Positions 23,501-30,557 of a stretch of 32,902 nucleotides of DNA are shown here, one piece after another. Source of the stretch: Curtobacterium sp. MCBA15_008 (GTDB lineage: Bacteria > Actinomycetota > Actinomycetes > Actinomycetales > Microbacteriaceae); contig NZ_MJGN01000034.1 of assembly GCF_001865065.1 (NCBI RefSeq), positions 245,977 to 278,878 of the forward strand, in the 5' to 3' direction. A program made the position numbers and the translations under genes. Every line of letters starts with the position of its first letter. Position 1 is the stretch's first letter. The notes beneath the pieces are model-generated. The model did not search any database. It was not told the DNA's origin and was given only the letters and a program-made list of their open reading frames with translations.

Positions 23501-24409
23501 GGTGACGTCCAGGGCCTCGGCGACCAGCGCCTCCAGGACGGTGCGGACACCGGGACGGACCGCACGGTCCGGGCGCACCAGCGCCTCGATGCGGCGACCG
23601 GCTCGCACGTCCGCGAGTTCGGCCAGGTGGAAGCGTCCCGGCGCGCGGGTCCCCGAGGTGTACCGCGGCACGAGCGCGACACCGTGGCCCGCGGCGACCA
23701 GGTTCTCGATCACGGGTAGGTGGACCGTGCGGAACCCCACGCTCGGCGGGGTGTCCGTCGCGGTGGCCATCGCCGTGAGCACCCGGTCGATCGGGTAGCC
23801 CACCGGCACGCCGATCCACTCCTCGCCGACGACGTCGTCGATGCGCACCCGTGCTCGTGTCGCCAGCCGGTGCCCGAGCGGGAGCGCCACGTCGAGCGGT
23901 TCGCGCAGGAGCGGTACGGTCTCGAGCGCTGCCCGACCCGCTGGGGGCGCCCCGTCCGGCCGGTGCCCGATCACGACGTCGTGGTCGGCCGCGAGCGGTC
24001 CGAACTCGTCCTCGCTGACGTCCACGTCGACGAGCACGAGCTCGATCCCGGGGTGCTCACGCATCCGGGTGAGGAGCCCGGGCAGCAGGAGTTCCGCCGC
24101 GGACGGGAAGACGGCGAGGTCGACGCGGCCGGTGGCACCTCCGAGGTGCTCTCGCCAGGCGGCGTCGACCTGCGCGATCGCCGTCGCCACACCACCCGCG
24201 AGCCCCGCGAGGACGCGCCCGTCCTCCGTCAACCGGACCCCGCGGCCGACGCGCTCGACCAGGGCCACACCGACCTGGCGCTGCAGGGTCTGGAGCTGTT
24301 GCGAGACGGCGCTCGGCGTCCGGTGCGTAGCCGCGGCGACGGCGGTGACGCTGCCGCGCTCGGCCAGTTCGCGGAGGACGGCGAGCAGCTGGACGTCGAA
24401 GTCGACCAT
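23495..24409 (-). CDS. LysR-family regulator next to EamA transporter
   Basis: A 304-residue LysR-type regulator. The N-terminal winged helix (about 3-60) includes GSVTAVAAATHRTPSAVSQQLQ. The effector domain follows from about residue 90. It is divergent from the EamA exporter gene, which it probably controls. The ATG at 24409 has TAGCCT 6 nt before it and no ribosome site, so it is probably leaderless. The inducer is unknown. Confidence 0.9.
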   Translation of the reverse strand: MVDFDVQLLAVLRELAERGSVTAVAAATHRTPSAVSQQLQTLQRQVGVALVERVGRGVRLTEDGRVLAGLAGGVATAIAQVDAAWREHLGGATGRVDLAVFPSAAELLLPGLLTRMREHPGIELVLVDVDVSEDEFGPLAADHDVVIGHRPDGAPPAGRAALETVPLLREPLDVALPLGHRLATRARVRIDDVVGEEWIGVPVGYPIDRVLTAMATATDTPPSVGFRTVHLPVIENLVAAGHGVALVPRYTSGTRAPGRFHLAELADVRAGRRIEALVRPDRAVRPGVRTVLEALVAEALDVTA

Positions 24410-24415
24410 GCAGGG

Positions 24416-24421
24416 AGGCTA
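24416..24421 (-). promoter_or_regulatory. -10 hexamer TAGCCT of lysR gene
   Basis: TAGCCT (TAnnnT) on minus is followed by 6 nt and the ATG at 24409. A -35 is not evident, as expected for an activator-dependent promoter. Confidence 0.5.
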
Positions 24422-24447
24422 CAACGTCGGTGGAGCACTCTGCGCTG

Positions 24448-24472
24448 GTGCTGCACGGTCCCGGTGCGGCAC
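24448..24472. promoter_or_regulatory. paired GTGC-N-GCAC sites between lysR and eamA
   Basis: GTGCTGCAC (24448-24456) and GTGCGGCAC (24464-24472) are two copies of the same 9-bp palindrome, 16 bp centre to centre. They lie in the 72-bp divergent gap, where LysR-type tetramers bind paired sites. Confidence 0.4.
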
Positions 24473-24481
24473 GCTCGTCGT

Positions 24482-25543
24482 GTGCTCCCCCGTGATCGTC
24501 TCCTCGCCGTGGTCGTCGCCGTCGTCTGGGGGCTGAACTTCCCTGCGACGGCGATCGCGCTCGAGCACTTCCCGCCGTTCCTCCTCGCCGCGATCCGGTT
24601 CACGCTGCTGGCGGTGCCGACCGTGCTGCTCGTGCCACGGCCGCGGATCCCGTTCGGACGACTGCTGCTCGTCGGCTTCGGGCTCGGGGTGCTGCAGTTC
24701 GCGTTCCTGTACCTCGGCATGGCCGCCGGGCTGCCGTCCGGGCTCGCCTCGCTCGTGCTGCAGGCCTCGGCGCCGTTCACGGTCGTGCTCGCCGGGGTGT
24801 TCCTGCGCGAACGCCTCACCGGTCGGCAGGTGATCGGCGTGACGATCGCGGTGTGCGCCCTCGCGGCGATCGCCGTGCACCGGGCGCAGGCGGCGGCGCT
24901 CCTGCCCGTCGTGCTGGCCCTGTGCGGTGCCCTCGGCTGGGCGATCGGCAACGTCGCGACCCGGCGCGCGGGGGCGTCCAACCCGCTGCACCTGACGCTG
25001 TGGTGGTCGATCGTGCCGCCGGTCCCGATGGCCGTGCTGTCGTTCGTCGTCGAGGGGCCGGACCGGATCGGGCAGGCGCTCGGAACGGCGTTCACGGCGG
25101 CGGCGCTGCCGGCGGACCTCGGGCTGCCCTACATCGTGCTGGTCGCCACCCTCGTCGGCTACGGCATCTGGTCGCGGTTGATGGCGGCGTACCCGTCGAG
25201 CACCGTCGCGCCGTTCTCGATGCTCGTACCGGTCGTCGGGGTGCTCGCCTCGTGGCTGGCGTTCGGCGAGGTGCCGGACCTGGTCGAGATCGTCGCGGGC
25301 GTGGTCGTCGTGGCGGCGGTGCTCTGGTCGTCCCGCCCGGCCCGCCCGGCAGGCATCTCAGCCCCGGCCCCGTCGAGGGAGCAGGAATCGTCGGGTGCGC
25401 CGGTGCCGGACGACGATTCTTGCTCCCCCGACGACCCGACGGCCACGCCCACGGCCACGCCCGCCACGCCCGCGACGCCCGCGACGCCCGCAGCGACCCC
25501 CGCGCCCGCGCTCAGCCCCGGTGCTGGCGACGCTCGGCGATGA
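24482..25543 (+). CDS. EamA-family drug/metabolite exporter
   Basis: A 353-residue transporter with ten helices in two EamA repeats (about residues 5-125 and 135-280), as in YdcZ/RhaT-like exporters. It opens LLAVVVAVVWGLNFPATAIALEHF. The GTG at 24482 is the natural start; a weak CACGCT lies 6 nt before it. The last 60 residues are unlike the family. They are encoded by a copy of the hairpin repeat (25373-25431) and a run of ACGCCCGCG units giving TPATPATPA. The frame runs 32 nt into the convergent epimerase gene, so the original stop was probably lost. Divergent LysR suggests substrate-induced export. Confidence 0.85.
   Translation: MLPRDRLLAVVVAVVWGLNFPATAIALEHFPPFLLAAIRFTLLAVPTVLLVPRPRIPFGRLLLVGFGLGVLQFAFLYLGMAAGLPSGLASLVLQASAPFTVVLAGVFLRERLTGRQVIGVTIAVCALAAIAVHRAQAAALLPVVLALCGALGWAIGNVATRRAGASNPLHLTLWWSIVPPVPMAVLSFVVEGPDRIGQALGTAFTAAALPADLGLPYIVLVATLVGYGIWSRLMAAYPSSTVAPFSMLVPVVGVLASWLAFGEVPDLVEIVAGVVVVAAVLWSSRPARPAGISAPAPSREQESSGAPVPDDDSCSPDDPTATPTATPATPATPATPAATPAPALSPGAGDARR
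25373..25431. repeat. hairpin repeat family A, copy 2 (inside eamA 3' end)
   Basis: Arms 25373-25396 and 25408-25431 pair over 21 positions with one mismatch and one G-T pair. The left arm GAGGGAGCAGGAATCGTCGG is nearly identical to copies 1 and 3. It is translated in the EamA frame as SREQESSGAPVPDDDSCSPD. Confidence 0.8.
25439..25507 (+). repeat. degenerate 9-bp tandem repeat in eamA tail
   Basis: Units close to ACGCCCGCG repeat about seven times and encode Thr/Pro/Ala repeats at the C-terminus of the EamA protein. This looks like slippage in low-constraint sequence after the hairpin repeat. Confidence 0.7.
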
Positions 25544-26489
25544 TCCCGGCGAGCGCCCCGCGCAGGTGCGGGTACCGGAACTCGTAGCCCGCTTGGACCA
25601 AGCGCGTCGGCACGACCCACCGGCTCTTCAGCACGAGTTCGGTCTCGGTGCGGATCGCGAACGACCCGATCTCGAGCATCCACCGCCACGTCGGGATCCC
25701 GAAGCGACGTCCGACGGCGTCACGGATGGTCGCCATCACGGTCCGGTTGTCCGAGGGGTTCGGGCTCGACACGTTGACGGCACCGTCGAGGTCCTCGTGG
25801 TCGCGGACGAACCGGATCGCCCCGAGCACGTCGGCGATGTGCACCCAGCTGAACCGCTGACGCCCGCGGGTGTGCCGGTCGTGGTGGTACGTCCCCGCCC
25901 GCAGCCGGGAGCGCGTCGGGAACCACGGCCCGTCGTACTGCGGCCCGCCGAGCCCGGCCTGCGCCAGGCGGAGCAGCGGCACGAGGGCGCTGCCGTCGCC
26001 GAACACGATCGCCATCCGGAGCGCGACGCGGCGGGTGCGGGGCAGGTCGACGGCGAAGAGGGCGTCCTCCCACGCCTTCGCCACCGAGACCGAGAAGCCC
26101 TCGCCGAGCTCTCCGGTCGCTTCGTCCTGGGGGCGGTCGTCGGCGTGCCGGTAGATCGTCGCCGTCGAGGCGTTCACCCACAGCGGCGGCGGGTGCTCGC
26201 TCGTCCGGATCGCCTCGGCGAGCTCGAGCGTGGTGTCCACCCGGGAGCGGACGATCTCCGCCCGGTTCCGGCGCCCGTACCGGCAGTTCACGCTCTTGCC
26301 GGCCATGTTCACGACGATCGCGGCGCCGTCGACGAGCTCCCGGATGCGCAGGGTGTTCCCCCACACCGCATCGCCCGTCCGGCCGATCGTGACGACCTGG
26401 TACCCCTCGTCACGGAACGCGTCCCGCAGGTACTGCCCGACGAAGCCGCTCGCCCCCGCGATCACGGCGCGGCCCTTCTGGTCGCTCAT
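25512..26489 (-). CDS. NAD-dependent epimerase/dehydratase, TIGR01777 (DUF1731) type
   Basis: A 325-residue short-chain-dehydrogenase-like protein. The nucleotide-binding motif GASGFVGQYL lies at the N-terminus. The family block VVNMAGKSVNCRYGRRNRAEI and the C-terminal DUF1731 segment (VVPTRLVQAGYEFRYPHLRGAL) place it in the TIGR01777 group, whose reaction is not established. The start MSDQKG at 26489 has GGGGATGAG upstream and lies 1 nt after the DUF4166 stop, so the two genes form one unit. Its 3' end overlaps the eamA frame by 32 nt. Confidence 0.9.
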   Translation of the reverse strand: MSDQKGRAVIAGASGFVGQYLRDAFRDEGYQVVTIGRTGDAVWGNTLRIRELVDGAAIVVNMAGKSVNCRYGRRNRAEIVRSRVDTTLELAEAIRTSEHPPPLWVNASTATIYRHADDRPQDEATGELGEGFSVSVAKAWEDALFAVDLPRTRRVALRMAIVFGDGSALVPLLRLAQAGLGGPQYDGPWFPTRSRLRAGTYHHDRHTRGRQRFSWVHIADVLGAIRFVRDHEDLDGAVNVSSPNPSDNRTVMATIRDAVGRRFGIPTWRWMLEIGSFAIRTETELVLKSRWVVPTRLVQAGYEFRYPHLRGALAGIIAERRQHRG

Positions 26490-26490
26490 C

Positions 26491-27156
26491 TCATCCCCGT
26501 CCTGTGTCCGGCGCGATCTCGTACCGGAACGCCCCCTCGTACCGGTACAGCGTGCCGACCACCGGCGCCGAGAGCACCAGGGACACGCGCTGCCGGTCCG
26601 CTTCGTCATCGAATCGTTCCACGAGCGTCACACGCGGTGCGATGACGGCCGGGAGGCGCACCTCGCGTCCCAGCGCACGGAACGTCACGCGCGTGGAGAC
26701 CAGGCGCAGGGCGCCCGCGTCCGGACCGGTTCCGTCGACCTCCGTCCGCAGGAGCGCGCTGACGCGCCCACGGCGACCGAGGTGGTCGACCAGCCCGTCC
26801 GGTTCGGCGGTGATGGCGTCCACCATCGTGCGGGCTCCCGAGCGGAACCGGAAGGTGCGGTGCGCGCGGACGGCGACCTGCGCCTCCAGGCCGGTGGACC
26901 CCCGGCGGACGTGAGCCGGGCGGTTCTCAACGGTGAAGGGCACGTCCCGTTCCCACACCGGGAACATGACGCCGTCGCGCGCGAACCAGGCGAGGACGGG
27001 CCAGAGCCACCGACGGGGCGTGCCGACCACGGTGAAGACGCCCTCGCCGCGGCCGACGTGGCCGGGCGGGATCGGGCCGAAGTAGGTGCGGAGCCGCGGG
27101 TGCAGGCGGGCCAGCACGTCGGGCGGGGTGCTCAGCTCGTAGGGCGACCGGCTCAC
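26491..27156 (-). CDS. DUF4166-domain protein
   Basis: A 221-residue protein whose length is filled by a DUF4166 domain. The opening LHPRLRTYFGPIPPGHVGRGEGVF and the end VVGTLYRYEGAFRYEI are characteristic. No signal peptide or membrane helix is seen and no catalytic residues can be named. DUF4166 is often next to or fused with TIGR01777 epimerases, as here, so the pair probably works in one uncharacterised step. The GTG at 27156 has AGGA 8 nt upstream. Confidence 0.85.
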   Translation of the reverse strand: MSRSPYELSTPPDVLARLHPRLRTYFGPIPPGHVGRGEGVFTVVGTPRRWLWPVLAWFARDGVMFPVWERDVPFTVENRPAHVRRGSTGLEAQVAVRAHRTFRFRSGARTMVDAITAEPDGLVDHLGRRGRVSALLRTEVDGTGPDAGALRLVSTRVTFRALGREVRLPAVIAPRVTLVERFDDEADRQRVSLVLSAPVVGTLYRYEGAFRYEIAPDTGRG

Positions 27157-27191
27157 GGTCCCGATCCTGGCATGTCGACGGGCCGGAAACC

Positions 27192-27197
27192 TACGAT
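27192..27197 (+). promoter_or_regulatory. -10 hexamer TACGAT of CDF transporter gene
   Basis: TACGAT (TAnnnT) is followed by 6 nt and the ATG at 27204. No clear -35 and no Zur-type palindrome was seen in the 47-bp divergent gap. Confidence 0.5.
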
Positions 27198-27203
27198 GGT
27201 GGC

Positions 27204-28124
27204 ATGGGACACGACCACGGAGCAGTGCACGCGCACGGGCACGCGTCGGAGCGCGCGCTGCTCATCGCGTTCTGCATCTCCGCGGGCATCCTGCTCGCCG
27301 AGGTCGTCGGTGCCGTCGTCACCGGGTCGCTCGCGCTGCTGGTCGACGCGGGGCACATGGTCGTCGACACCGGTGGGCTCGGGATCGGCCTCGTCGCCAC
27401 GCGGCTCGCACGGCGCAGCCCGACCGCGCAGCGCACCTGGGGGTTCCAGCGGGCCGAGGTGCTCGGCGCCACCGCCCAGGCAGCGATCCTGCTCGCCGTC
27501 GGGGTCTACGTCATCATCTCCGCGGTGCAACGGCTGTTCGTGCCGGAGGAGATCCACTCCGGGCCACTGCTGGTGTTCGGGATCATCGGGCTCGTCGGCA
27601 ACCTGGTGGCGTACGGGGTGCTGCTGCGGGCCTCCGGCGAGACCTTCACGTCGCGGGCCGCCCGGCTCGAGGTCCTCAACGACACGCTCGGCTCCGTCGC
27701 GGTGATCGGCGCCGCGATCGTCCTGATGACGACCGGGTGGGAGCGGGCCGACTCGATCGCGGCGATCCTGATCGGGCTGCTCATCCTGCCGCGGGCGATC
27801 CGGCTGCTGCGCGAGACCGCGAACGTGCTGCTCGAGTCGACACCGCCCGGGCTCGACCTCGACGCCGTGCGCGGGCACATCCTCGAGCTCGACCACGTCA
27901 TCGCCGTGCACGACCTGCACGCGACCCTGGTCGCCACGGGGGTGCCGAACCTGACGGCGCACGTCGTGGTGGACGACCACTGCTTCTCGACCGCGCACGC
28001 TCCCCGGATCCTCGACGAGCTGCAGCAGTGCGTGGCGGAGCACTTCGACGTGCCCGTGGAGCACTCGACGTTCCAGCTCGAGCCGGTGTCGCACCGGCGG
28101 CACGAGCACGAGGTGCACGCGTAG
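27204..28124 (+). CDS. cation diffusion facilitator (CzcD/ZitB-like) metal exporter
   Basis: A 306-residue CDF exporter, probably for zinc, cobalt or cadmium. The N-terminus is histidine rich (GHDHGAVHAHGH), then six helices and a cytoplasmic domain from about residue 215, with a second histidine tail (SHRRHEHEVHA). The transport site in helix 2 has the canonical His51-x3-Asp55 (DAGHMVVD). In helix 5 the usual HxxxD reads Glu156-x3-Asp160 (EVLNDTLGS), so one ligand is changed and metal choice may differ. The start is probably leaderless. It could balance the ZnuABC importer encoded at 1751-4493. Confidence 0.92.
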   Translation: MGHDHGAVHAHGHASERALLIAFCISAGILLAEVVGAVVTGSLALLVDAGHMVVDTGGLGIGLVATRLARRSPTAQRTWGFQRAEVLGATAQAAILLAVGVYVIISAVQRLFVPEEIHSGPLLVFGIIGLVGNLVAYGVLLRASGETFTSRAARLEVLNDTLGSVAVIGAAIVLMTTGWERADSIAAILIGLLILPRAIRLLRETANVLLESTPPGLDLDAVRGHILELDHVIAVHDLHATLVATGVPNLTAHVVVDDHCFSTAHAPRILDELQQCVAEHFDVPVEHSTFQLEPVSHRRHEHEVHA

Positions 28125-28382
28125 GCGGTTGCCGCGGGAGTGCGGCGGCGCGGGGGTGCGGGTGCCGGGTGCGGGTTGTGCGGGTGCGGGCCGCGGGTGC
28201 GGTTCGGTGTACGCGCATCTTCCGACATTGCGCCAGACGATCGACGCGTGGAACGTCGGAACATGTACACGCATCAGATGCGCGTGCAGGATTCAACACG
28301 GCACCAGTCGATCGACAGGTGGAACGTCGGAACGTGCACACGCATGCGTCACCCGAGACCGGGCTGGGCGCGCGGGCTCCGG
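28125..28382. other. 258-bp gap with low-complexity and repeat DNA
   Basis: The first 80 bases are degenerate GTGCGGGT repeats. The rest has visibly lower G+C than the flanks and holds two 45-bp direct repeats. No coding frame here is supported by start signals or homology. It lies downstream of both the CDF gene and the convergent exported-protein gene. Confidence 0.6.
28230..28345 (+). repeat. two 45-bp imperfect direct repeats, 71-bp period
   Basis: Units 28230-28274 and 28301-28345 match at 39 of 45 positions. Both contain GTGGAACGTCGGAAC and end in ACACGCAT. Each end is palindromic: CGCATC-A-GATGCG (28270-28282) and ACGCATGCGT (28340-28349). A partial inverted copy precedes them: ACGCGCATCT (28211-28220) pairs with AGATGCGCGT (28276-28285), and TTCCGAC (28220-28226) pairs with GTCGGAA (28255-28261). 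Confidence 0.8.
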
Positions 28383-28994
28383 TCAGCAGCCGTCGTCGCG
28401 TGTGGGGTACGCCGTGATGACGCGCTCCGTGGTGGCCGACACGATGACCTTCACGAAGGGCTCCGCGTCCGGGCGTGAGCCGTCGTCGAACCGCACCGGA
28501 GCGGCGTAGCAGACCTTGCCGTCGCCGGCGTCCTGCGGGTACCCCGTGCGCGGTGTCTCGAGCACGGTGCGCACGGCGGTGAGCATCGCGTCGTCCCAGT
28601 CCCGCGAGCCGTGGCCCGTCACGACGTCGTCCCAGTCCTGGGTGTGGCGGACGCGGATGTGCTCGTAGCCCTGCCCCGAGTTGCCGCACTGCAGCACGAC
28701 TGCTCCGAGCGCGGCGGTGTCGTAGCGGGCGACCGCCGTCCGGCTGTCGGCGCCGCAGCGGTCGAGGACGTCGCCGCCGGGCAGGTCCGGCCCGGCGACA
28801 GTGATCGTCACCGTGCCGTCGGCAGTGGTGCCGTCCCCGGCGGTGGCGCTCGGCGTCACGGTCGCTGCGCCGCCGCCGATCACCGGGTCGTCGGCGCCGC
28901 GCTGTGCGGTCAGCGCGAGGCCTCCGGCGACGAGGCCGGCCGCCAGGACGGCCGCGACCCCCGCGACGACGGAACGGCTGCGCTTCTGGGACAC
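28383..28994 (-). CDS. small exported protein with possible BECR-fold (RelE/colicin D/EndoU-like) domain
   Basis: A 203-residue protein with an N-terminal signal anchor (about 9-30), a Gly/Thr linker and a C-terminal domain (about 75-203). The domain has GYEHIRVRHTQDW (His112, His117), a helix with LTAVRTVLETP, and a last strand VKVIVSATTERVITAYP. This order of H-x-x-R/K-x-H, helix and viTaY-like strand is typical of BECR-fold nucleases and toxins. Four cysteines (80, 103, 162, 203) could form two disulfides, fitting export. No immunity gene is recognised. The GTG at 28994 follows CATACT by 6 nt. Nuclease activity is only an inference; an unrelated secreted protein is possible. Confidence 0.7.
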   Translation of the reverse strand: MSQKRSRSVVAGVAAVLAAGLVAGGLALTAQRGADDPVIGGGAATVTPSATAGDGTTADGTVTITVAGPDLPGGDVLDRCGADSRTAVARYDTAALGAVVLQCGNSGQGYEHIRVRHTQDWDDVVTGHGSRDWDDAMLTAVRTVLETPRTGYPQDAGDGKVCYAAPVRFDDGSRPDAEPFVKVIVSATTERVITAYPTRDDGC

Positions 28995-29000
28995 GCGCCC

Positions 29001-29006
29001 AGTATG
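29001..29006 (-). promoter_or_regulatory. -10 hexamer CATACT of exported-protein gene
   Basis: CATACT matches four of six TATAAT bases and is followed by 6 nt and the GTG at 28994. No ribosome site is present, so this looks leaderless. Confidence 0.4.
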
Positions 29007-29046
29007 CCGGACGGGCACCGTTCCTCCAGGCCCGCGGGCGCACTCG

Positions 29047-29103
29047 TGAGGGAACAGAAATCGTCGGGTCCGGAGTGCGGACTCGACGATTTCTGCTCCC
29101 TCA
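29047..29103. repeat. hairpin repeat family A, copy 3
   Basis: Arms 29047-29069 and 29081-29103 pair with two mismatches around an 11-base loop. The core is GAGGGAACAGAAATCGTCGG. It lies in the 162-bp gap between the MFS stop and the exported-protein start, where it may end MFS transcription. Confidence 0.82.
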
Positions 29104-29156
29104 ACGGGGCGACGACGCGACGACGCGACGGCGACGCCGACGCGACGGGGCTGCCG

Positions 29157-30476
29157 CTACGCCCGGGCGGCCAGGCGCGTCCCCGCGACGAGGGCGAGCA
29201 CCACCACGAACACCACGTAGGCCAGCAGCACCGGCAGCGTGGGGAGCACGAGCAGTGCGGCGCCGACGGCCACGACCGGCACGGTCAGACCGGCGTACGC
29301 GATGAGGAACGTCGCTGCGAGGACGCCACCACGGTGTTCCGGTCCGACCAGGGACGCACTGCGTGAAATCGACGCCTTGAAGAGCAGCCCGACGCCGGCG
29401 CCGGCGACGACCCCGCCACCGATGAAGCCGGCGACCTGGAGCAGCACGGCTGCGACCGCCAGGACCACGAGCCCACCGACGAGCAGCACCAGCCCGAGGC
29501 GGATCTGCGCCCGCTGCGAGAGCCGGGCGAAGACGATCTGCGACACGGCGCTGGCCGCGAAGACGCCGAAGGTCGTCGCTCCCGCTGCCAGGCGGTCGGT
29601 CACGTGGAAGGTCGTCCCGAGGAAGCTCGGCGCGACCGAGGTGAACAGGCCCTGCACGGCGAGCGCGGCGAACGCGGCGATGCCGGCGGCCCAGAACGCA
29701 CCCGACTGACCCTCCGGTGCCTGCAGCCGCTGCGGCCGGTAGGCGACCCGCGACGACGGACGGTCGACCGTCTCGGGAACGGCGAGGACGAGCACGAACG
29801 CGACGGTCAGCGCGACGACGAACACGACGTAGGGGACCATCAGCGGCTGCCCGACGAACTCGGCGAGGGCGCCCCCGACGAGCGCCCCGAGGGACAGCCC
29901 GCCGAGGTTCACGGCACCTGCTGCGACGCTCGCGCCGGCGGCGGAGGACGACGACCCCGTCGCACGGACCCGCAGTTCCCCGAGGTGCGCGGTCGCGGTC
30001 GCCGTCAGGAGTCCGACGCCCAGGCCGGTGACGAGCCGCGCGACGATGAGGCCGCTGACGTCGTTCCAGACCAGGAACAGGACCGCGGCAACCAGCTCGA
30101 GCGCGATCGACACGAGGATGAGCGGCCGGCGTCCGTGCACGTCGCTGAGGTGTCCGGCGAGGAACAGCGCACCGACGACTCCGACGCCGTAGGCCGCGAA
30201 CACCACGGTGGTCGTGAAGGTCGGGAAACCGTCACGGGCCTGGTAGATCACGTAGAGGGGGGCCGGAACGGTCGCGAAGGCCATCACCGAGAGGAACGCG
30301 AAGGCGACGGCCCAGAAGCCGAAGCCGTGGCGACGCCGGGTGTGGGCACGGCGTCCGCGGGGAGCGACGACACGGTCGCTCGCGGATGCCGGAGCGGCGA
30401 CGGCCGGAGCGGCGACGGCCGGCGCGGCGGTGGTGGCGGGGACGGTGCCCGTCGGGTTCTCGGTGACGGTTGACAT
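29157..30476 (-). CDS. MFS transporter
   Basis: A 439-residue major facilitator with twelve helices. An Ala/Pro/Val-rich cytoplasmic tail (about residues 1-50) precedes helix 1. The loop 2-3 motif reads GHLSDVHGRRPLIL, matching the MFS signature. Overall it resembles drug or sugar exporters of the DHA1/AraJ type. Substrate is unknown. Divergent LysR at 30558 probably controls it. The ATG at 30476 follows GATCAT by 6 nt and lacks a good ribosome site. Confidence 0.9.
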   Translation of the reverse strand: MSTVTENPTGTVPATTAAPAVAAPAVAAPASASDRVVAPRGRRAHTRRRHGFGFWAVAFAFLSVMAFATVPAPLYVIYQARDGFPTFTTTVVFAAYGVGVVGALFLAGHLSDVHGRRPLILVSIALELVAAVLFLVWNDVSGLIVARLVTGLGVGLLTATATAHLGELRVRATGSSSSAAGASVAAGAVNLGGLSLGALVGGALAEFVGQPLMVPYVVFVVALTVAFVLVLAVPETVDRPSSRVAYRPQRLQAPEGQSGAFWAAGIAAFAALAVQGLFTSVAPSFLGTTFHVTDRLAAGATTFGVFAASAVSQIVFARLSQRAQIRLGLVLLVGGLVVLAVAAVLLQVAGFIGGGVVAGAGVGLLFKASISRSASLVGPEHRGGVLAATFLIAYAGLTVPVVAVGAALLVLPTLPVLLAYVVFVVVLALVAGTRLAARA

Positions 30477-30482
30477 GCTCCG

Positions 30483-30512
30483 ATGATCCTGCTGGACGGG
30501 CATCGAGTCCAA
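30483..30512 (-). promoter_or_regulatory. MFS promoter (TTGGAC-18-GATCAT)
   Basis: The -35 TTGGAC (30507-30512), an 18-bp spacer and the -10 GATCAT (30483-30488) lie 6 nt before the ATG. This has the same geometry as the other leaderless starts. Confidence 0.5.
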
Positions 30513-30521
30513 CGGATGCTC

Positions 30522-30551
30522 TTGATGTCGACCATCGATGCGGTCGATACT
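30522..30551 (+). promoter_or_regulatory. lysR promoter (TTGATG-18-GATACT)
   Basis: The -35 TTGATG (30522-30527), an 18-bp spacer and the -10 GATACT (30546-30551) are followed by 6 nt and the ATG at 30558. The -35 boxes of the two divergent promoters are only 9 bp apart. Confidence 0.6.
30534..30548. promoter_or_regulatory. LysR-type operator ATCGA-N5-TCGAT
   Basis: This perfect 5-bp inverted repeat with a 5-bp centre (15 bp in all, typical LysR-box size) sits on the spacer and -10 of the lysR promoter. It fits autorepression with control of the divergent MFS gene. Confidence 0.55.
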
Positions 30552-30557
30552 CAGACG

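Noticed and set aside
26881..26894. Another copy of the CTGGAGGCGC motif
   Set aside because: It is in the middle of the DUF4166 gene, ordinary codons explain it, and it lacks the final CGG.
28230..28345. Two-repeat CRISPR-like array
   Set aside because: There are only two units with six mismatches, a 26-bp spacer shorter than the repeat, and no cas gene.
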